Source: Streptacidiphilus pinicola (GTDB lineage: Bacteria > Actinomycetota > Actinomycetes > Streptomycetales > Streptomycetaceae). Taken from it: a stretch of DNA of 57,966 bases. The stretch lies in the NCBI RefSeq assembly GCF_003258295.1, contig NZ_QKYN01000006.1, forward strand, positions 1 through 57,966, in the 5' to 3' direction. This document shows, in pieces, positions 53,169 to 57,966 of this stretch (position 1 is the stretch's first letter; each line of letters starts with the position of its first letter). Below the pieces are notes generated by a model. The model searched no databases, had not been told where the DNA came from, and saw nothing but the letters and a program-made list of their open reading frames with translations. A program made the translations under genes and the position numbers.

Positions 53169-54601
53169 CGCGCCGCCACCCCCGTCACACTCGTCGTCGC
53201 GGCGGCCTCGGCCGCCAACCCCACCGCCAGTACGTGCTTGCACGGCCCGCGCCCGCCGCGGTACTTGGCCCACCACAGGCAGGTGCAGCCCAGTGAGCCG
53301 TCCGCGGCGCGGCGGACCCGCTGCACATGATCCTCCACGTGCACCAGCGCCCCGCCGTCGGCCTCCGGACGGACCGCTCCCGCGGCTACCAGGGCACGGG
53401 CCGCCCGCAGCCGCGGGTTGCCGGCCTCGGCCCGACCCGCGTCGTAAGGGAGTCGGCGGTGGAAGAACGCCGCCTCGGCGTTGTCGTAGCCGACCTGGCC
53501 CGACGTGCCGAGCCTGGTCAACGCCGCGCGGACCCGCTGCGGGGACAGGCCCGCCTGCTCGGCCAGCTCCGCCACGTCGATCCGCGACTCCCAGGCCAGC
53601 AGGACGGCGACCAGCTCGGCGTCCTGCTCGCTGCCGGCGGAGGCCAGCGCGTCCAACACGCCGCCCTCGCCGGAGAAGCCGCGGGCCGGGTCGGGGGAGA
53701 GGGTGAGCGTCAGGCGCATACCCGGCAGCTCGACCTCCCAGGCGGAGCCGGTCGGCCGGGTGTCCCCGGCCGTCAGCGGCGGGCCGTAGACACGCAGTGC
53801 GCGGGCGTGCCGCAGCACCCGCTGCAGCGCGACCAGCCGCCGCGGACCGGGCAGGCAGACGGCACCGGGCACCGGCCGACTGGTCGACCGCAGCAGCCGA
53901 CCGGCCGGGAGGACCCACTGCGTCGGACCGGCCGAGCCTCGGCCGCTCCCGGTGCCGCCCGCTGCTCCGGTGCCGCCCGCGCCGCCTCCCGCTGTGAGCG
54001 AGCGCAGGAACCGGACCGCCTCGGCCGCGGGCAGCTCCGCGCGCAGGTCGAAGCCGGCGGCCACCACCTGCGTCTCGGCGAAGCCGCGCAGCCAGCGCTC
54101 CGGCAGCGGCACCTGCTTCTCCACCACCGGGCCGTCCAGCGTGGTGACCTCCAACTCCTCCGGGCCGACCGCGAGCCGCAGCGGCTCGGCCGGGCCGAGC
54201 CGGCCGAGCGCGTCCCGCAGTGGGACGTTGACGTCGACGTTGGTGGTGCCGTGGCCGATCTCCCCGCCGTCGACGCCGGATTCGAGCACGTCGAGCCGGG
54301 CGTGGACGCCGCCGCAGCCGGAGAAGGACTCGAACCGCAGCCGGTCGCCGTTGGCGGTGACCACCGGATCCAGCGAAGCGGCCGGCCGGGGCAGGTGGTA
54401 GCGGGCGGCGGCCACGTCGGCGACCGCGAGCAGCCCGGCGGCCGCGGCCGAAGGGGATGTCAGCACCCCTTCGAAGAACCGGGGATGGGCGACCTCGCCG
54501 AGGGGTGTGGACCCACCGGAGGTCTCCAGCCCGAGGCGCCCGTGCCGGTCGTCCAGCACGGAGGAGCGCAGGTAGTGGTACGGGTGAGCGGCTTGCGTCA
54601 T
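53165..54601 (-). CDS. SWIM zinc-finger protein
   Basis: The 478-residue product ends with a SWIM finger: GCTCLWWAKYRGG then GPCKHVLAVGL, i.e. Cys-x-Cys-xn-Cys-x-His. The N-terminal 300 residues contain strands and FEGVLTSPSAAAAGLLAVADVA; a winged-helix-like segment lies near 370-410 (DVAELAEQAGLSPQRVRAALTRLG). SWIM fingers bind DNA or proteins. Start ATG 54599-54601 has no SD; TAGCGT seven bases upstream suggests a leaderless transcript. First gene of the two-gene operon. Confidence 0.87.
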   Translation of the reverse strand: MTQAAHPYHYLRSSVLDDRHGRLGLETSGGSTPLGEVAHPRFFEGVLTSPSAAAAGLLAVADVAAARYHLPRPAASLDPVVTANGDRLRFESFSGCGGVHARLDVLESGVDGGEIGHGTTNVDVNVPLRDALGRLGPAEPLRLAVGPEELEVTTLDGPVVEKQVPLPERWLRGFAETQVVAAGFDLRAELPAAEAVRFLRSLTAGGGAGGTGAAGGTGSGRGSAGPTQWVLPAGRLLRSTSRPVPGAVCLPGPRRLVALQRVLRHARALRVYGPPLTAGDTRPTGSAWEVELPGMRLTLTLSPDPARGFSGEGGVLDALASAGSEQDAELVAVLLAWESRIDVAELAEQAGLSPQRVRAALTRLGTSGQVGYDNAEAAFFHRRLPYDAGRAEAGNPRLRAARALVAAGAVRPEADGGALVHVEDHVQRVRRAADGSLGCTCLWWAKYRGGRGPCKHVLAVGLAAEAAATTSVTGVAAR

Positions 54602-54788
54602 GTCGCGAACGCTAGGGCAGGGCACTGACAGCGCCCGGCTCCGGGTCCGCGGCATCCGGTTGTCCACCTTCCGGAGGTACGGCTGTCCCCAGGGGTGAAA
54701 GGCGTGGAGGCCCGATGGCTGACGGGGAGTCGCGTTGCGAGGATCGGTGCGTCCGCGTACGCACCGCCGCAGCCTGCAGGAGTCTCCC

Positions 54789-56066
54789 ATGCGCAGCACT
54801 CGTCTCGTCGCCGCTTCCGTGGCCGGGATCGTCGTCGCCGGTATCGCCGTGTCGAGCGCGGTCCCGGTGTGGGCCGCGCCCGCCTCGCGCGCCGCCGCGA
54901 CGCCGTCCGTGTCCGCGCGGTCGTCGCACCACGCGAAGCGGGCCACGCTCACGCTTCCCGCGCCACGCGGCCGCTACGCCACCGGTGAGTCGACCTTCCG
55001 GCTCGTCGACCCGAAGCGCGCGGACCCGTGGCTGCCGGGACGGCACGACCGCGAGCTGATGATCAGTGTCTTCTACCCGGCGGTGCACACGGGCGGTCGG
55101 CCGTTCACGCACCAGTTCCCGCCGGTGGTGGCCGCGGCGGTCGGTCCGGCGGTCGAGCAGAACAACAACCTGCCCGCCGGTCTGGTGAACTGGGCCGCGA
55201 CCAGGACGCACTCGGTGAAGGACGCGGCGACGGCGCCGGGCCGCTTCCCGGTCGTCCTGTACTCGCCCGGCGCCGGCGACGCGCGGGACTGGAACGTCTC
55301 GCTGGTCGAGGACCTCGCGTCGCACGGCTATGTGGTGGTCACCATCGACCACACCGGGGAGGCGCCGGCGACGCAGTTCCCCGACGGCCACGTGGTCGGC
55401 AACGCGACGGTGCTGGCGGCCTTCGCCACCGCGTACAAGAACGGCACGACGCTGGCGTTCTTCACCAAGCTGATGACAGCGCGTCAGGCCGACACCGAGC
55501 TGGTCCTGGACCGGCTGACGACCCTGCCGCACCGGCTGACCGAGGGCATGGACCTGGGCCGCATCGGCATGTTCGGGCACTCCGCCGGCGGGTTCACGAC
55601 GGCCAACGCGATGGACACCGATCCGCGGATCAAGGCGGGCGTCGACATGGACGGCACCCTGGAGTACACCGTCAAACCGGACGGCACCCACCTGAGCCAG
55701 GTCGCGCAGCACGGGCTGGACCGGCCGTTCCTGCTGATGGGCAGCTCCGGACGGGACGCCAGCAACGTGCACGGCGAGCCGTCGTGGGCGTCGTTCTGGC
55801 GGCACCAGCGCGGATGGAAGGCCGACGTCACGCTGGACCACTCCGAGCACGTCTCGTTCACCGACGGCGAGGCGCTGATCCCGCAGCTGGCCGGCCGGGT
55901 ACCGGCGGCGACGCTCGTCGCGGCGGTCGGCAAGGTCGACCCGCATCGCGCGGTGACGGCCGACCGGGCGCTGGTCACCTCGTTCTTCGACCGCTTCCTG
56001 AAGGGCTGCGACGACCACCTCCTGGACGGCGGCCCGACGCCGTACCCGATCACCTTCGTGCACTGA
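54789..56066 (+). CDS. Secreted alpha/beta hydrolase, PAF-acetylhydrolase/chlorophyllase-like
   Basis: The 425-residue product has a signal peptide (STRLVAASVAGIVVAGIAVSS). The mature fold shows RFPVVLYSPGAGD (oxyanion region), SHGYVVVTIDHTGEAP, the nucleophile elbow IGMFGHSAGGFT (Ser in G-x-S-x-G), a likely Asp in AGVDMDGTLEY and a His in TLDHSEHVSF. This order matches PAF-acetylhydrolase type II-like lipases/esterases. Start ATG has AGGAG seven bases upstream. No partner genes; likely a free extracellular esterase. Confidence 0.88.
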   Translation: MRSTRLVAASVAGIVVAGIAVSSAVPVWAAPASRAAATPSVSARSSHHAKRATLTLPAPRGRYATGESTFRLVDPKRADPWLPGRHDRELMISVFYPAVHTGGRPFTHQFPPVVAAAVGPAVEQNNNLPAGLVNWAATRTHSVKDAATAPGRFPVVLYSPGAGDARDWNVSLVEDLASHGYVVVTIDHTGEAPATQFPDGHVVGNATVLAAFATAYKNGTTLAFFTKLMTARQADTELVLDRLTTLPHRLTEGMDLGRIGMFGHSAGGFTTANAMDTDPRIKAGVDMDGTLEYTVKPDGTHLSQVAQHGLDRPFLLMGSSGRDASNVHGEPSWASFWRHQRGWKADVTLDHSEHVSFTDGEALIPQLAGRVPAATLVAAVGKVDPHRAVTADRALVTSFFDRFLKGCDDHLLDGGPTPYPITFVH

Positions 56067-56242
56067 CCCCGCGGCGGTCCCTCGGCGTGCTGGCGGATCA
56101 CCCAGTTCCGGGGCGGCAGCACCGTGTGGATCACCAATGGGCTACCGGCGGGTCGACCGCCAGTCTGTCGGTGCTCGTCCGCACACGCTTCCAGCCGCGC
56201 CGACCGCGGCACCGCCGCCGGGGCGCCAGAAGGGACCGCTTG

Positions 56243-57322
56243 ATGTCCATTCGAATTTCGCGCCGCCTCGCCGCGGGGAAGGCGCTCGTGATCGGCGCCG
56301 TCCTCGTGGTGGCCGCGCCCGGCCTCGCATACGCCAACACCGTCAGCGCCACCGTGCGCACCCCCGGAGCCACCCTCGGCCCCACCTCGACCTTCTCCGA
56401 GATCTCCACCCACGCCGACTGCGGCACCGGCCTGATCTCCGGCGGAGGCATCAACCAGGCCATCGGCACCGGCAGTGCGGCGCCCGGCAACCACGTCAAC
56501 GGCACCGAGCCCAGCCCCGACGGCAGCACCGAGTACACCGGATCCACGGGTGTCGTGGGCACCGACGTGACCCACTGGCTGGGCATCGGCGGCAGCGGGG
56601 GCGCGGTCAACAGCTCCTTCTCGACCACCCCGTACGCGGTCTGCTTCACCAGCAACCTGATCAACCACACGCAGGTCGTCATGAACGACCTCGCCGGGCC
56701 GACCTCCGCCGCGACGGTGGGGCTGACCGTCGCCACCTGCCCGTCCGGCACGCGCCTGCTCGGCGGCGGCGCCCGGACCACTCCGGCCAGCGTCGGCAGC
56801 CTCAAGCCCGCCGCCAGCTACCCCACCTTCGACAACGCGGCCCACGACTACGGCCAGAAGGGGGCGGCGGACGGGGAGACGAACCCCGACTCCTGGGCCG
56901 CGGTCGGCTGGAACGGCGGAGGCGGCGGCACCACCAACACCACCTACGCGTACGCGATCTGCAGCGGGAGCGGCATCAACGTCAGCGGCGCCACCGTGAC
57001 GGTGCGCTTCAGCGAGGTGAGCGGTCCGAACAGCGCCAACACCGGTCAGACGGCGACCGTGGGCTGCGGTGCGAACGACGGCACGCTGGTGAGCGGCGGG
57101 GCCGCGATCAGTGGCGGCAACGTCACCACGACCGACTTCACCGGCCCCGGCTCGGGCGGCGACCACCTCAACGGCAGCTACCCGAGCGACTCGAGCGGCA
57201 ACCCGGTGTCCGACGGCGCCACCACGGCCGCCTCCTGGACCGCCTACGGGCACACCGGCGGCGGTGGCTCCACGAACAACCACACCGACGTCTGGGCGCT
57301 CTGCGCGAACGACGGCTCCTGA
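56243..57322 (+). CDS. Secreted protein with three tandem Cys-pair repeats
   Basis: The 359-residue product has a signal peptide (AAGKALVIGAVLVVAAPGLAYA). The mature part is three repeats of about 105 residues. Each starts with Cys then a Gly-rich turn (CGTGLISGGGI, CPSGTRLLGGGA, CGANDGTLVSGGAA), goes on to a Trp segment (THWLGIGGSGG, SWAAVGWNGGGG, SWTAYGHTGGGG) and ends with Cys (YAVCF, AYAIC, VWALC). Each repeat probably closes one disulfide in a beta fold. Function unknown; surface binding is plausible. Start ATG with AAGGGA about nine bases upstream. A strong hairpin follows. Confidence 0.82.
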   Translation: MSIRISRRLAAGKALVIGAVLVVAAPGLAYANTVSATVRTPGATLGPTSTFSEISTHADCGTGLISGGGINQAIGTGSAAPGNHVNGTEPSPDGSTEYTGSTGVVGTDVTHWLGIGGSGGAVNSSFSTTPYAVCFTSNLINHTQVVMNDLAGPTSAATVGLTVATCPSGTRLLGGGARTTPASVGSLKPAASYPTFDNAAHDYGQKGAADGETNPDSWAAVGWNGGGGGTTNTTYAYAICSGSGINVSGATVTVRFSEVSGPNSANTGQTATVGCGANDGTLVSGGAAISGGNVTTTDFTGPGSGGDHLNGSYPSDSSGNPVSDGATTAASWTAYGHTGGGGSTNNHTDVWALCANDGS

Positions 57323-57341
57323 TCCGTCCCGCACCCGACCG

Positions 57342-57402
57342 TCGCGGGGGAACGGGCAGCCGGCCTGTCGGCCCACCCTCCCAGCCGCCCGTTCCCCCGC
57401 GA
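57342..57402 (+). terminator. Hairpin terminator after the three-repeat secreted gene
   Basis: Perfect 16-base arms (57342-57357 and 57387-57402) enclose 29 nt with its own small GGCC-rich stem, 20 nt after the stop. Confidence 0.7.
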
Positions 57403-57459
57403 TCTGACGAACCGTCACGGATCGGCCGACGCCGATCCGGAGAGGCAGCAGCAACCCCC

Positions 57460-57966
57460 ATGAGAAGACCCGTCCTGATCGCGCTCGCCGGCACGGCCGG
57501 CCTGCTGGCGGCCGCGCTCGTTCCCCTCGCGGTGAGTCCCGCCGCGGCCGCCGACACCTCGCCCTGCGGCGCGACCGGCGTCCTCGCCACCACCTCGCCG
57601 AACGCGTGCACCTACGCGGCCACCGGCACCGACACGTTCACCGTGCCCGCCGGTGTCACGGCGGTCACCGTCGACCTGTTCGGCGCCGAGGGCGGCAGCG
57701 CCGCCGGATACGTGCTCCCCAACCCGCCGAACACCGGGGCGCCGGGCGGCCTGGGCGGTGAGTCCCGAGCCACCCTCTCTGTGCAGCCGGGACAGACCCT
57801 GCAGCTCACCATCGGCGCCGCCGGCACCCCCGGCAGTTCGCGCCACGGCGAGTTCGCCCGACCGGGAGGCTTCGGCCACGGCTCCGGGGGCGGGGGCGCC
57901 GATGGTGAGCTGCAGGGTCTGTCCCGGCTGCACAGAGAGGGTGGCTCGGGACTCACCGCCCAGGCC
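57460..57966 (+). CDS. Glycine-rich secreted protein (partial; 3' part disturbed by inverted repeat)
   Basis: The ATG at 57460-57462 opens a signal peptide (RRPVLIALAGTAGLLAAALV). The mature start TYAATGTDTFTVPAGVTAV then VDLFGAEGG is typical of actinomycete Gly-rich surface proteins, with PGQTLQLTIGAAGTPG further on. From about residue 146 the frame reads ELQGLSRLHREGG, which is the antisense of the gene's own earlier segment because of a 72-bp inverted repeat. The true continuation is therefore probably not seen. The gene is cut by the window end. Confidence 0.75.
   Translation, partial: MRRPVLIALAGTAGLLAAALVPLAVSPAAAADTSPCGATGVLATTSPNACTYAATGTDTFTVPAGVTAVTVDLFGAEGGSAAGYVLPNPPNTGAPGGLGGESRATLSVQPGQTLQLTIGAAGTPGSSRHGEFARPGGFGHGSGGGGADGELQGLSRLHREGGSGLTAQA
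57748..57966. repeat. Perfect 72-bp inverted repeat ending at the window edge
   Basis: 57748-57819 and 57895-57966 are exact reverse complements, separated by 75 nt. Identity starts sharply at the inner edge and runs to the very last base given. The right arm is antisense within an otherwise sensible frame, which suggests a foldback at a contig end rather than a natural hairpin. Confidence 0.9.

Noticed and set aside
57748-57966. Chromosome-end terminal inverted repeat or telomere
   Set aside because: Streptomyces terminal repeats pair opposite chromosome ends over kilobases; this is a local 72-bp foldback inside a gene.

Overview
High-GC DNA (about 70%+) with frequent GTG/TTG starts, ATGA/GTGA start-stop overlaps, leaderless-looking promoters, many secreted proteins and several SpoIIE-type phosphatases. 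This points to a filamentous actinomycete of the Streptomyces/Kitasatospora/Streptacidiphilus type. No rRNA, tRNA, CRISPR array, transposase or phage gene was seen. Both window ends cut through a gene.

Layout. 1-2.6 kb: the start of a secreted Ala/Lys/Asp-repeat protein, a small secreted DPBB-like protein and an HtrA-like lipoprotein protease, all on the minus strand. 2.7-9.9 kb: a compact peptide-export locus on the minus strand. It holds a double-glycine-leader precursor with a Cys-free, Gly-rich core, an HlyD-like adaptor, a C39 peptidase-ABC transporter and a second ABC subunit of the NHLM/NHLP type. No modification enzyme is visible nearby. This is the strongest candidate for a poorly described system. 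9.9-11.5 kb: two small membrane proteins divergent from a FabR-like TetR regulator, with FabR-like operators between them, then a VOC protein. 11.6-20 kb: DUF885 metallohydrolase, secreted lipoprotein, DUF3291 protein, SufR-like regulator, secretory lipase, MMPL exporter and a YciO/Sua5-type protein. 20-27.4 kb: a secreted Ig-like/jelly-roll protein, then a five-gene plus-strand operon (permease, UgpB-like binding protein, permease, HAD phosphatase, metallo-beta-lactamase-fold hydrolase). 27.4-32.4 kb: two SpoIIE/PP2C multi-domain sensors. 32.4-38 kb: TetR/quinone oxidoreductase pair, membrane protein, class-C serine hydrolase and a membrane Ser/Thr kinase. 38-44.2 kb: secreted HEYSE-motif protein, MprF-like aminoacyl-PG synthase divergent from aspartate 4-decarboxylase, and a small secreted protein. 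44.4-50.5 kb: GH92 mannosidase fused to a seven-blade YVTN propeller, a small secreted protein, and a 3Fe-4S ferredoxin with a P450. 50.6-54.6 kb: DUF6493/SWIM operon. 54.8 kb to the end: secreted alpha/beta hydrolase, a three-repeat secreted protein and the start of a Gly-rich secreted protein. The last one runs into a perfect 72-bp inverted repeat that stops exactly at the window end and may be an assembly foldback.

How genes work together. In the peptide locus the C39 domain should cut the precursor after Gly-Gly while the ABC pair and the HlyD-like protein export the core. In the 22-27 kb operon an imported phosphorylated or phosphodiester sugar/glycerol compound could be processed by the MBL hydrolase and the HAD phosphatase. 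The TetR genes at 10.4 and 33.0 kb each face their likely targets across palindromic operators. All function calls rest on reading motifs by eye; no database search was run.
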